64,000 bases of DNA from Orenia marismortui DSM 5156 (GTDB lineage: Bacteria; Bacillota; Halanaerobiia; Halobacteroidales; Halobacteroidaceae): positions 46,334 to 110,333 of the forward strand of contig NZ_KB900623.1 of the NCBI RefSeq assembly GCF_000379025.1, given 5' to 3'. Each line of letters opens with the position of its first letter. Position 1 is the stretch's first letter. This document shows positions 35,688 through 45,613 of this stretch, one piece after another. The notes beneath the pieces are model-generated. The model was not told the origin of the DNA, did not search any database, and saw nothing but the letters and a program-made list of their open reading frames with translations. Both the position numbers and the translations under genes were made by a program.

Positions 35688-36323
35688 GTGTTTAGCCTAG
35701 AGAAAGTTAAGTTTAAGGATATATTAGATATTGATAAATTAGAGATAGATAATAAGATAACTGTAATTATTGGTCCTAGTGGGGCAGGTAAATCAACTTT
35801 GCTTAAATTATTAAATAATATGATCAGTGTAGATTCAGGGACTATTTTGTATAATGGAAAAGATTTAAATCAGATTAATCCAATAGGCTTAAGAAGAGAA
35901 GTAATTATGTTGGCTCAAACACCTATTATATTTGAAGGAACAGTCAAAGATAACTTGGAGGCAGCTTTTAAATTAAGAGAAGAAGTAGTAGCTAACGAAG
36001 AGAAATTGAAAGAGGTATTAAAGGTCGTTCATTTAGATAAAGAGTTAACTGATAATGCAGAGAAGTTATCTGGTGGAGAGAAACAGAGATTATCCTTAGC
36101 AAGGATCTTATTATTAAGTCCTAAAGTTCTACTATTAGATGAACCATCTTCAGCTTTAGATCAAGAGACTGAGCGATTGCTAATTGAGACAGTAGTAGAT
36201 TATGTAAAGGATAGAGATAAGACTTTAGTTATGATTACCCATTCTAAAGATATAGCTTTAGAATATGGAGATAAGGTTATTACTCTTAAAGAGGGTAGAG
36301 TTGTTAGAGAGGAGGAAAGTTAG
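35688..36323 (+). CDS. fetA: ABC transporter ATPase, FetA/YbbL-like
   Basis: A 211-residue ATPase: Walker A GPSGAGKSTLLK, Q-loop LAQTPIIF, signature LSGGEKQR, Walker B VLLLDEPSSALD, switch THSK. Short length and pairing with a YbbM-like permease match FetAB (YbbLM), described as an iron exporter that protects against oxidative stress; metal specificity here is inferred. GTG start behind TTGGAGGTGATTAT. The permease gene begins at the base after its stop. Confidence 0.8.
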   Translation: MFSLEKVKFKDILDIDKLEIDNKITVIIGPSGAGKSTLLKLLNNMISVDSGTILYNGKDLNQINPIGLRREVIMLAQTPIIFEGTVKDNLEAAFKLREEVVANEEKLKEVLKVVHLDKELTDNAEKLSGGEKQRLSLARILLLSPKVLLLDEPSSALDQETERLLIETVVDYVKDRDKTLVMITHSKDIALEYGDKVITLKEGRVVREEES

Positions 36324-37118
36324 ATGGAAGAGACTAGTATTATAGATTTGCAATTATGGCAGTTAGCTGCTGCTTATATTTTTGTGGTTATTCTATCACT
36401 ATTTTTAAAGATTAGAAAGATTGAGAAGAATAAGGAGCTATTATTAGCTACTACTAGGATGACTTTACAATTAGTTATAGTAGGATATCTTTTGGGATAT
36501 ATTTTTGAACAGAATAACTATTTATTTACTGTAATTATTATTACTATAATGGAGTTCTTTGCTATTCATAATATCTACCAGCGGGTAAATAATAAAATTA
36601 ATAATGGTTTAAAAAAGATCATCGCTTTATCCATGATTGTTGGAACTTTGACTAGTATAATTTATTTTATCTTAGTTGTGATTGGATTAAGACCTTGGTA
36701 TGATCCTAGATATTTTATTCCTCTAGCAGGAATGTTAATCGGTAATTCGATGACAGGTATATCATTAGGGGTAGAAAGATTGATTTCAGGGATGAAAGAG
36801 AATCAAGCAAAAGTTGAAACTGCTTTAATGTTAGGAGCAACACCTAAGAAAGCCACTCAGCAGATAGTTAATAATGCTTTTAATTCAGCTATCCTACCGA
36901 CTATTAACTCAATGATGGGGATGGGAATTATCTTTTTACCAGGAATGATGACTGGGCAGATTCTTTCTGGGGTTTCACCACTGACGGCTATTGAGTATCA
37001 GATAGCAATTATGTTAGGGATATTAGGGAGTGTAGCTTTAACCTTAATTATCCTTGTTTATTTAGGATATAAGACTTTCTTCAATGAAAGAGCGAAGATT
37101 ACACTTGATAAACTGTAA
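36324..37118 (+). CDS. fetB: ABC transporter permease, FetB/YbbM-like
   Basis: A 264-residue membrane protein with about seven spans belonging to the UPF0014 (YbbM) family. Visible marks: TRMTLQLVIVGYLLGYIF, PLAGMLIGNSMTGISLG and PTINSMMGMGIIFLPGMMTG. It directly follows its ATPase gene and would form the iron-export channel of the FetAB system. Shine-Dalgarno GAGGAGG lies in the end of fetA. The exact substrate has not been read from sequence. Confidence 0.85.
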   Translation: MEETSIIDLQLWQLAAAYIFVVILSLFLKIRKIEKNKELLLATTRMTLQLVIVGYLLGYIFEQNNYLFTVIIITIMEFFAIHNIYQRVNNKINNGLKKIIALSMIVGTLTSIIYFILVVIGLRPWYDPRYFIPLAGMLIGNSMTGISLGVERLISGMKENQAKVETALMLGATPKKATQQIVNNAFNSAILPTINSMMGMGIIFLPGMMTGQILSGVSPLTAIEYQIAIMLGILGSVALTLIILVYLGYKTFFNERAKITLDKL

Positions 37119-37316
37119 TTAGTTAAGAAAGTTTGATTATATTAATGGGAATAGATGAATAGGATTATTATTTACTAACAGTAGTGGGCAAGTATTTCTT
37201 AATGGGAATGCTAACTTGTTTGCTGCTGACTATTATTTTTTGTTTAAATAGTTTTTAAAGGGCAAATTAATTAATATAGTAATTATCAAGTCAATTCAAT
37301 TTATTTAAGAGAGAGC

Positions 37317-37345
37317 TTGACAATAAAAATTAATTTTTTTATAAT
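37317..37345 (+). promoter_or_regulatory. consensus promoter upstream of the GH1 gene
   Basis: TTGACA (37317-37322), 17 nt, TATAAT (37340-37345). Two GntR-type operators follow. Otherwise 37119-37610 is AT-rich and holds no gene. Confidence 0.85.
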
Positions 37346-37360
37346 TAAAGCATAATGATC

Positions 37361-37372
37361 TGGTATATACCA
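37361..37372. promoter_or_regulatory. GntR/HutC-type operator 1
   Basis: TGGTATATACCA is a perfect 12-bp palindrome just downstream of the -10 box, matching the TGGTNTANACCA type bound by GntR/HutC regulators of sugar genes. A HutC-type regulator is encoded at 41108. Confidence 0.75.
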
Positions 37373-37453
37373 AAAACATTATAATTAGGCTATGATTTAG
37401 TTTTAGAGGTTATAAATTATAAAATAAGATAGAGATAATTTTTTTATCCACTC

Positions 37454-37465
37454 TGGTATAGACCA
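37454..37465. promoter_or_regulatory. GntR/HutC-type operator 2
   Basis: TGGTATAGACCA repeats operator 1 with one change, 93 bp downstream, with the same flank (TCTGGTATA). Two spaced sites would suit repression by looping or road-block. Confidence 0.75.
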
Positions 37466-37591
37466 AGAAATTTTATTATATTAGAAATTCGATAAAGTTT
37501 TTAACTGGATTACTTATAAATTATTTTATAGTTAAAAATAATATTAATTATCTAACTTCACTTATGTTTAAAAATATAAATTTCAAATTAA

Positions 37592-39043
<1,452 letters not shown>

Positions 39044-39099
39044 TCTAAAGGGTTTAGCTTTATTAATTGTTTAATGGTGGCTAAAGGGAGGGAGAACAT

Positions 39100-39875
39100 A
39101 TGTTAGCGGATTATCATATGCATACTAGCTTCAGTGATGATTCTACTTATAAGATGGAGGAGCTAATTAGAAGAGCAATTACTTTAGAAATTGATGAAAT
39201 CTGTTTTACAGAACATGTGGATTATGGAGTTAAGACAGAAGATTTAAATTGTGATTATTCTGCTTATATTGAGGAGTTTCAAAGGTGTAAGGAAGAGTAT
39301 AAGAAGCAAATTAATATTAAATTTGGAATTGAGTTTGGAATGCAAGTTCATACTATCGATCAATTTCAAAGGGATTTTGATCAATATGATTTTGATTTTA
39401 TTATTCTTTCTTGCCACCAGGTAGATAATAAAGCATTTTGGACAGGAGATTTCCAAAAAGGAAATACACAGCAGGAATATAACGAAAGATATTATAAAGA
39501 AATCTTAGAGGTAATCAAACAATATGATAATTATAGTGTATTAGGTCATTTAGATATGATGAGTTAGGTGAGTATCCACTTGCAAAGGTAAAGGATATTA
39601 TTAGCGAAATTTTAAAACAGGTAATTAGACAGGGTAAAGGAATTGAAGTTAATACCTCAAGCTTTAGATATGGTTTAGAAGATTTAACTCCCTCTAGGGA
39701 TATATTAAAGTTATATAAAGAGTTGGGTGGTAATATTATCACAATCGGATCAGATACTCACCAAGAAGAACATGTAGGTTATAATATATTTCATGTAAAA
39801 GAAGAACTTAAAAAGATAGGTTATAAACAATTTTGTACCTTTGAAAAGATGCAACCTATTTTTCATAACTTATAA
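39100..39875 (+). pseudogene. PHP-domain histidinol-phosphatase-like gene, frameshifted
   Basis: Reading starts at ATG 39100 (MLADYHMHTSFSDDS, the metal-binding HMHTSFSDDS of the PHP fold; FTEHVDYG; ILSCHQVDN; VLGHLDMM) and hits TAG at 39565. The family sequence continues one frame over from about 39567 (GEYPLAKVKDIISEIL; GIEVNTSSFRYG; GSDTHQEEHVG) to TAA 39873. A single-base deletion near 39560 explains both halves. The intact enzyme would be a HisK/YcdX-type phosphatase of about 258 residues. It follows the GH1 gene by 56 bp. A sequencing error is possible. Confidence 0.8.
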
Positions 39876-39892
39876 GCATGCTATATTATAGA

Positions 39893-40017
39893 TGTCCAAT
39901 CCTAAGATGAAACTTTATAGCTATAGTGTGACATTTTTAGGTGATAGGAGTTAGGTTATAGGGGATAGTAAGGTCTTCCTACCTCCCATTTCCTAACTCC
40001 GAAAGTGTCTCTTTATC
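39893..40017. repeat. family A palindromic element
   Basis: Starts with TCCAATCCTAAGATGAAACTT (an outer end) and closes with AAAGTGTCTCTTTAT. The arms are GGTGATAGGAGTTAGGTTATA and CTACCTCCCATTTCCTAACTC. Confidence 0.65.
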
Positions 40018-40133
40018 ATTCTAGTGTATAACTTTTGTACTATCACAAGAGATAATATTAGAAATTTAATAAAATTTTTAGAGGATACATTTGTTAGCTG
40101 GGGATTAATCTTTTTACATAGGAGATGATGGAA

Positions 40134-41009
40134 TTGTTTAATAATAAAATAGAGATGATATTATTGGATATGGATGGGACTTTATTAAATTCACAATCTA
40201 AGGTTTCCTCAAGGAATAAAAAGGTATTAAAGCGATTGATTTCAGAAGGTTATAGAGTTGCTATTGCTACTGGTAGAAATTATCATGAAGCTAGAAAAGC
40301 AGTAGAAGATATTGCAGGATTAGCTTATATTACTAATAATGGTGGCTATGTTGTTGATTTTAATGGTGATGTTATCTTTGATAAGAATATTAGCAGAGAA
40401 GATGTTATCTCTTTGCTTAGAACAATAGAAGAATATCCATCACTTAATTATGCTCTGGCTGCTCCAGAAGAGATCTATATGAAGAGTAAATTACAGTTTA
40501 TTAAGATGTTCTTATCTAATAAGAGGGTATTTAAGGGTAAATTAAATATCTTCCAAAGATTTGCATTAATAAAGCGATTAATTAGATTATTTAATTCGAG
40601 AAAGGAATCAGATAATATTTATGAGTTGATAGAAAATGATTCTTTAGCTGTACAGAAGATAGATGTGATGGGGAGAATAGAAGAAATGAAAGCTTTGAAA
40701 AACAGGATTATAGAGGAATTTGGAGATAAGATTAAGCTGAGTAGTTCTTCTAAAGAGAATTTAGAGATAAATCCTCTTAATATATCAAAAGGAAGCGGAC
40801 TAAGATATTTGGCAGATGAATTAGGTATTTCTGTTAAAAACTCTATTGCTTTTGGAGATGGAGGAAATGATTTGGAACTCTTTGAGATTGTAGGAACCTC
40901 GGTAGCAATGTCAAACTCTGAATTTAGTAAGCTAAAAGATAAAGCAGATATTATAGCAGAAAGCAATGATGATGATGGAGTGGCGAAGGTGTTGATTGAG
41001 TTATTATAA
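40134..41009 (+). CDS. Cof-type HAD-superfamily phosphatase
   Basis: A phosphatase of about 291 residues with HAD motif I LLDMDGTLLNS, motif II ATGRN, and motifs III/IV in NISKGSGLRYLADELG and AFGDGGNDLELFE. The C2 cap is typical of Cof/YwpJ proteins that dephosphorylate sugar phosphates. TTG 40134 is preferred because GGAG (40121-40124) is too close to ATG 40125 and ATG 40128, though either is possible. It follows a GH1 and a broken PHP gene and precedes a GntR gene, so a role in sugar-phosphate handling is likely but unproved. Confidence 0.85.
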   Translation: MFNNKIEMILLDMDGTLLNSQSKVSSRNKKVLKRLISEGYRVAIATGRNYHEARKAVEDIAGLAYITNNGGYVVDFNGDVIFDKNISREDVISLLRTIEEYPSLNYALAAPEEIYMKSKLQFIKMFLSNKRVFKGKLNIFQRFALIKRLIRLFNSRKESDNIYELIENDSLAVQKIDVMGRIEEMKALKNRIIEEFGDKIKLSSSSKENLEINPLNISKGSGLRYLADELGISVKNSIAFGDGGNDLELFEIVGTSVAMSNSEFSKLKDKADIIAESNDDDGVAKVLIELL

Positions 41010-41107
41010 ATTTTTACTTATATAAGATTTAATTGTAATCAGGTAAAGGAAATGTTAGACTTTAGTTACAATCATAGAGGTAGAGATTAATAGGAGGAAG
41101 GTGAAAG

Positions 41108-41821
41108 ATGAAATTAGAAAATAATGATATACCAATATATTATCAAATAGAGAATCTAATTAGGGATAAGATTGAAAATAGTGAGTATGCTACAGGTGAG
41201 AAGATTCCATCTGAGAGGGAGTTAGGTGAAATATGTGGAGTAAGTAGGATGACAGTTAGGAAGGCCTTGGATAATTTAGTTAATGAAGGCATCTTAGAAA
41301 GAAGGGAGAGGCAAGGAACCTTTGTTGCTAGAGATAATTTAAATGAATTTACTACTTTAGTTGGAGTGAGTGAATATATTGAATCTGAAGGAATGAAACC
41401 TAATATTAAAGTTATTAATAAAGAGTTGATTAAACCGGATAAGAGTATTACTAAAAATTTAAATCTAAACTCAGATGAAAAAGTTATTTTAGTCGAAAGG
41501 TTAATTTTAGCTGATAAAAGACCCTGTGGATTTGAACAATCCTATATTCCTTATCCCATCTGTCCAGAGTTATTAGAAGTTGAAATTGATCAGAAATCTA
41601 TTTATGCTATGTTAAGAAGAAATGGCCATAAACCTACTAAAGCTAAAGATCAGACTAGTGCAATATTATCTAATGATAAATTGAGCAAATTATTGCAGAT
41701 AGATAGCAAAGAAGCTATTTTAAAGAATATTAGAACCAGCTTTTCTAAAGATAGACCGATAGTGTATAGCTATAACTATTATAGTGGAGAAGATTTTGTT
41801 ATGACTAGAATAGTTTTTTAA
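41108..41821 (+). CDS. GntR/HutC-family transcriptional regulator
   Basis: A 237-residue regulator with an N-terminal GntR winged helix (YYQIENLIRDKIENSEYATG; ELGEICGVSRMTVRKALDNL; RQGTFVA) and a C-terminal UTRA ligand-binding domain (residues about 85-237, with LVERLILADKRPCGFEQSYIP). Such proteins bind sugar phosphates. The TGGTATATACCA and TGGTATAGACCA sites before the GH1 gene, 3.6 kb upstream, are plausible targets. ATG follows AGGAGGAAGGTGAAAG. Confidence 0.88.
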   Translation: MKLENNDIPIYYQIENLIRDKIENSEYATGEKIPSERELGEICGVSRMTVRKALDNLVNEGILERRERQGTFVARDNLNEFTTLVGVSEYIESEGMKPNIKVINKELIKPDKSITKNLNLNSDEKVILVERLILADKRPCGFEQSYIPYPICPELLEVEIDQKSIYAMLRRNGHKPTKAKDQTSAILSNDKLSKLLQIDSKEAILKNIRTSFSKDRPIVYSYNYYSGEDFVMTRIVF

Positions 41822-41865
41822 AATTTATTAGGAAGTTATTTTAGTCAATATGCTTTAATATTCTC

Positions 41866-41973
41866 TTGACACTAAAAAGATAAATTTATATAATTATATT
41901 AACAAATTCTAATATACTCATATATGATCAATATTTTTTAATAACTATATTATGATATCATAATATAGTTATT
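41866..41973 (+). promoter_or_regulatory. promoter and 34-bp perfect palindrome before methyltransferase
   Basis: TTGACA (41866-41871), 17 nt, TATAAT (41889-41894). The leader then contains a perfect 34-bp palindrome (41940-41973; arm AATAACTATATTATGAT). It could be a cruciform-like operator or an RNA hairpin; T-rich sequence follows but no clean T-run. Confidence 0.7.
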
Positions 41974-42038
41974 TATCTAGAGTTATTTTATTATAGGTGT
42001 GACAAGATTATTTTTATGAGCAGAGAGGAGTCTAGAGG

Positions 42039-42668
42039 ATGGAAAGTAAAAAATATTTTGATAAAGTTGCTAAGGATTGGGATATTATGAGAAGTGAATT
42101 TTTTCCTGAAAGAGTAAGAGAAAGGGCTTATTCTGTGGCAGAGATTGAAGCAGGAAAGAAAGCTGCTGATATTGGAGCAGGTACTGGATTTGTAACTGAA
42201 GGTTTAATCAAGAGAGGGTTAAAAGTGGTTGCAGTAGATCAATCTCTAGAGATGATTAATGAGATTAAGGAGAAGTTTGGTGATAAAGGTGAGATTAAAT
42301 GTCGTCAAGGTATTGCAGAAGAATTGCCTTTAGAAGATGAAGAAGTAGATTATGTCTTTGCTAATATGTTTTTACATCATGTAGAGAATCCAGCTAAGGT
42401 TATTAACGAGATGGTTAGAGTACTAAAAATCGATGGGAAGTTAGTAATAACAGATTTAGACGAACATAATTTTGAAATTTTAAGGAAAGAACAATATGAT
42501 AGATGGATGGGATTTGATAGAAAGGATATAGCTAAGTGGTTTATTGAAGCTGGTTTAAATGAGGTTAAGGTAGACAGTGTAGAGTCAAATTGTTGTACAG
42601 CAACAGATTGTAATTCAGAAAATATAAGTATTAGTATATTTGTTGCTTCAGGAATGAAGTCAAGGTGA
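42039..42668 (+). CDS. SAM-dependent methyltransferase, arsenite-methyltransferase-like
   Basis: A 209-residue class I methyltransferase: motif I ADIGAGTGFVTEGL, then VAVDQSLEMI and YVFANMFLHHVENP. The C terminus has paired cysteines (ESNCCTATDCNSE) that could bind arsenite, as in small ArsM-like enzymes. It precedes an ArsR gene and an ArsP-like permease, whose family exports methylated trivalent arsenicals, so methylation of arsenite is a sensible role. The Cys spacing differs from classical ArsM, so a generic methyltransferase remains possible. ATG behind GAGGAGTCTAGAGG. Confidence 0.7.
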   Translation: MESKKYFDKVAKDWDIMRSEFFPERVRERAYSVAEIEAGKKAADIGAGTGFVTEGLIKRGLKVVAVDQSLEMINEIKEKFGDKGEIKCRQGIAEELPLEDEEVDYVFANMFLHHVENPAKVINEMVRVLKIDGKLVITDLDEHNFEILRKEQYDRWMGFDRKDIAKWFIEAGLNEVKVDSVESNCCTATDCNSENISISIFVASGMKSR

Positions 42669-42746
42669 ACAGTTGGAATTTTATAAAAAGCTACAGTAAC
42701 ATCTATTATAAAATTAACATAAAATAATTAAGATAGGGGGAAGACT

Positions 42747-43061
42747 ATGCCATTATTATCTAAGTTAAAAAGCGAATTATTTAAAGCATTAGCACATCCA
42801 ATTAGAATAGAAATTTTGGAGTTATTAACAGAAGGGGAGTTATGTGTCTGCCATATTTATGAGGATTTAGAACAGAGTCAGTCCAATGTTTCTCAGCATC
42901 TAAGTAAGTTAAAGAATGCCCAATTAGTTGAAGCTAGAAAGGATGGGCTACAAGTTTATTATAGCTTAAAAGATGAGAAGGTTATAGAAATTATAGGATT
43001 ATCTAAGGAGATATTATTGTCACAAATAGATGAGGCAAGAGAATCTTTAACTAAGGAGTAG
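42747..43061 (+). CDS. arsR: ArsR-family repressor, second copy
   Basis: A 104-residue winged-helix repressor with the metalloid motif ELCVCHIYEDLEQSQSNVSQ and the recognition helix QSNVSQHLSKLKNAQL. The CVC motif suits As(III) sensing. It is 78 bp after the methyltransferase and 9 bp before the permease gene, so it likely controls both. It differs clearly from the first ArsR at 29836, so it is not a recent duplication. Confidence 0.88.
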   Translation: MPLLSKLKSELFKALAHPIRIEILELLTEGELCVCHIYEDLEQSQSNVSQHLSKLKNAQLVEARKDGLQVYYSLKDEKVIEIIGLSKEILLSQIDEARESLTKE

Positions 43062-43070
43062 TGATAAAAG

Positions 43071-44018
43071 ATGATAGAGTGGTTTGCAGATTTAGTGATT
43101 TATAATTGGCTTAATTTTAGTGAAGGGACTCGCTTAGGTGAGTCAGTACACTTCTTCTTTTATGATACAATTAAGATTATAATTTTATTAAGTATAATGA
43201 TATTTTTCATCTCAATTTTAAGAAGTTTCTTTCCACCTGAGAAGACTAAGAAGTTATTAAGTAATCGAGGTAAGTTTGTAGGTAACTTTTTGGCATCAAC
43301 TTTAGGGGTAGTAACTCCTTTTTGCTCCTGCTCTTCAGTCCCAATTTTTATAGGATTTATTGAATCTGGTGTACCTTTGGGTATTACTTTCTCATTCTTA
43401 ATTACTTCACCAATCGTTAATGAGGTGGCTTTAGTAATGTTATATTCATTATTTGGTTGGAAGATAGGAACACTATATTTAATCAGTGGAATAGTTGTTG
43501 GAGTAGCTGGTGGAATGATTATAGGAAGTATGGGCTTAGAGTCTGAAGTAGAAGAGTATGTATATCAAATTCAAATTGAAGATGATGAAATAGAGGAATT
43601 AACCTGGGAGCAGAGAATTGACTATGCCAGGGGAGAAGTAAAGGATATTGTAGGTCGAGTGTGGAAGTATGTTCTAGTTGGAATTGGAATTGGAGCTTTA
43701 ATTCATGGTTATGCACCAGCAGAGGTATTGGCCAAATATGCAGGACAAGGAAATCCCTTAGCGGTAATAGTAGCGGTATTAGTAGGTATTCCTCTTTATT
43801 CTAATGCTATGGGAACAATTCCAATTGCTCAAGCACTTTTAGATAAAGGTGTAGCTTTAGGAACTGCATTGAGCTTTATGATGGCTACTACAGCATTATC
43901 ATTGCCAGAGATGATTATCTTACGTAAAGTCATCAAGCCTAAGTTAATAGCAATCTTTATTACTGTAGTAGGGATAGCTATTATAGGGGTAGGATATATG
44001 TTTAATTGGGTTATGTAA
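43071..44018 (+). CDS. arsP: ArsP-like permease (DUF318 family)
   Basis: A 315-residue inner-membrane permease with about eight spans. The signature VVTPFCSCSSVPIFIGFIE carries the conserved CSC cysteines, repeated in form by GIPLYSNAMGTIPIAQALL in the second half, the typical internal duplication of the PF03773 permeases. Members in arsenic loci (ArsP) export methylarsenite and aromatic arsenicals. The neighbouring ArsR, methyltransferase and thioredoxin-like gene support that use. Start ATG 43071, 9 bp after arsR, weak Shine-Dalgarno GGAGTAGTG. Confidence 0.85.
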   Translation: MIEWFADLVIYNWLNFSEGTRLGESVHFFFYDTIKIIILLSIMIFFISILRSFFPPEKTKKLLSNRGKFVGNFLASTLGVVTPFCSCSSVPIFIGFIESGVPLGITFSFLITSPIVNEVALVMLYSLFGWKIGTLYLISGIVVGVAGGMIIGSMGLESEVEEYVYQIQIEDDEIEELTWEQRIDYARGEVKDIVGRVWKYVLVGIGIGALIHGYAPAEVLAKYAGQGNPLAVIVAVLVGIPLYSNAMGTIPIAQALLDKGVALGTALSFMMATTALSLPEMIILRKVIKPKLIAIFITVVGIAIIGVGYMFNWVM

Positions 44019-44046
44019 GCTTTTCTGCTGGTGAAGAAGTGATATA

Positions 44047-44125
44047 ATAGATAAAGGGACACTTCAGTAACTAGTAACCAGTAAATAACTTAACTTGTCA
44101 CCTGTTACTGTTTCTTTAGCCCCAT
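44047..44125. repeat. family A palindrome (GTAA/GTGA word type)
   Basis: ATAGATAAAGGGACACTTC and TACTGTTTCTTTAG ends, with arms AGTAACTAGTAACCAGTAA and TTAACTTGTCACCTGTTACT. Confidence 0.65.
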
Positions 44126-44196
44126 AATCTGATACTAGATAGATTAAAATTGAATATATCTAACTGCCAACTGTATTTGAGAGGAGTTGAGCTTTT

Positions 44197-44445
44197 ATTT
44201 TAGAATTATCAAGAGAAGAAAAGAATAGATTAATTAATGAGATTCAAGGTTTTTTCTATGATGAAAGAGGAGAAGAGATTGGAATTATTGCTGGTGAAAG
44301 TGTACTAGATTTTTTCTTAGAAGAATTAGGTTCTTTAATTTACAATAAGGCTTTGGATGATTCAAAGCTTTGGTTTAGCAATAAGTTAGAGAATATAGAG
44401 ATAGATTATGATTTGTTATATCAAAATATTAATTCAAAAAGATAA
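44197..44445 (+). CDS. DUF2164 family protein with apparent ATT start
   Basis: An 82-codon frame encodes LELSREEKNRLINEIQGFFY, then DERGEEIGIIAGESVLDFFL, SLIYNKALDDSKLWFSNKLE: the standard DUF2164 layout, complete to its TAA. No ATG, GTG or TTG lies at the N terminus; an in-frame TGA is just upstream and the homology begins right at ATT 44197, 10 nt after GAGAGGAG. It may start at AUU, as infC does in some bacteria, or be a recently disabled gene. The function of the family is unknown. It sits between arsP and the thioredoxin-like gene. Confidence 0.65.
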   Translation: MLELSREEKNRLINEIQGFFYDERGEEIGIIAGESVLDFFLEELGSLIYNKALDDSKLWFSNKLENIEIDYDLLYQNINSKR

Positions 44446-44451
44446 ATATAG

Positions 44452-44513
44452 TCATCCAACTCAAGAATGAAATTTAAATTAGGGTTAAGTTGGATGACAG
44501 TGACGAGTAACTA
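44452..44513. repeat. family A outer-end fragment
   Basis: TCATCCAACTCAAGAATGAAAT matches the outer end of the copy at 45357, and AGTTGGATGAC closes a short inverted repeat. GTGACGAGTAACTAG follows. Confidence 0.55.
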
Positions 44514-44590
44514 GTTAAAATCAAAAATATAAAAATAATATAAGTTTAACATTGAAGTTTGCTTATTTATAAAATTAGGAGGGATTTTTA

Positions 44591-44821
44591 ATGAAGGTTA
44601 CTGTTTATGGTGGTGGATGTAAGAACTGTATTACTTTAGCTGATAATGCTAAGGCTGCAGCTAAAGAGTTAGGAATTGATATTGAGTTAGAGAAGGTTAC
44701 TGATATGGCTGAAATCGCAATGGCTGGGATTATGAAGACACCTGGGTTAGCGATTGATGGAAGGGTTAAGGTGAAAGGCAGAGTAGCTACTAAAGATGAA
44801 ATTAAAAAGTTACTTAGATAA
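44591..44821 (+). CDS. small thioredoxin-like redox protein (MTH895/TM0996 type)
   Basis: A 76-residue protein with a one-domain thioredoxin fold: strand MKVTVYGGG, active-site GGCKNCITLAD (CxxC), cis-Pro segment KTPGLAIDGRVKVKG and C-terminal helix. This family is commonly encoded next to ArsP-like permeases, where it probably reduces the metalloid or the permease cysteines. It follows arsP with a DUF2164 gene between. ATG behind AGGAGGGA. Confidence 0.88.
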   Translation: MKVTVYGGGCKNCITLADNAKAAAKELGIDIELEKVTDMAEIAMAGIMKTPGLAIDGRVKVKGRVATKDEIKKLLR

Positions 44822-44840
44822 TAACCTTTGGTCTAATTAT

Positions 44841-44938
44841 AGATAATGCGATAGTTTCGGCGATAGGCTATAGGTATTAGAAAAACTAACTCCCAACTCC
44901 TAGCACCTAAAGCCAAAAAGTGTCACACTATATCCATT
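44841..44938. repeat. family A palindromic element
   Basis: TAGATAATGCGATAGTTTCGG and AAAAGTGTCACACTATATC ends, with arms CGATAGGCTATAGG and CTCCTAGCACCTAAAG. Confidence 0.65.
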
Positions 44939-44973
44939 AATTTTTATCTTGAAAGTATAACTGAATAAATAAT

Positions 44974-45009
44974 ATAAGGAATCAGTATTACTGGTTCCTT
45001 ATTTTTTTA
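44974..45009 (+). terminator. intrinsic terminator after the ars cluster 2
   Basis: Stem ATAAGGAATCAGT / ACTGGTTCCTTAT (one wobble pair) with an ATT loop and a run of T. Confidence 0.85.
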
Positions 45010-45356
45010 TAGAAAGTAACTTTTTATAAAGAGATAAACTCTACTGCTTACAATAGTATGTAAATATATTAATAATTTCTTCTAATTATAAAGTCTATAT
45101 CATTAATTTTCTAATAAATAAAAATTTATTTAATCTTTTACTATAACCATAATCTATGTTATAATTACCTTCGTGTCTATAAGGTTGAGCTATTCTTACA
45201 AGTACTTGCTTTGGTATTAAATTTAAAGTGAGTTTAACTAATTGCAACAATGATGGAGAAGAAGAAAAAATAAAAAGGTTGTAAATTTAGTTTTGGTATT
45301 TTTCTATCTAATAACACTAATTTAAATAAACTTTACATAATAACTTTATATATACT
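45010..45356. other. AT-rich intergenic stretch
   Basis: I see no coding frame with a ribosome site, no tRNA and no clear promoter here. It lies between a terminator and a family A repeat. Confidence 0.5.
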
Positions 45357-45523
45357 TATCCAACTTTAGAATGAAATCTAAATATGTATCTATAGAAAGG
45401 TGATACTTCAGTAACTAGTGACAAGTGACGAGTAAGCAGTAAATAAATTAACTTGTCACTTGTTACTGTCACTTTATAACTACTTATAACTACTAAATTT
45501 CACTTTAGGCTTGGATATCTATA
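45357..45523. repeat. full-length family A element with both outer ends
   Basis: Left TATCCAACTTTAGAATGAAAT and right AATTTCACTTTAGGCTTGGAT are imperfect inverted repeats. Inner ends TAGAAAGGTGATAC and CTGTCACTTTATAAC flank arms AGTAACTAGTGACAAGTGAC and AACTTGTCACTTGTTACTG. This copy best shows the element's architecture. Confidence 0.8.
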
Positions 45524-45613
45524 ATTAGTTTCTCAGTTTAAATTAACAACTCTATAAGAGATTATATAAGACATTTATATAAATGTATAAGAATATAAGA
45601 AGGAGATGTGTTT

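Noticed and set aside
45010-45356. A possible small gene before the SulP transporter
   Set aside because: Frames are short, AT-rich and lack ribosome sites.
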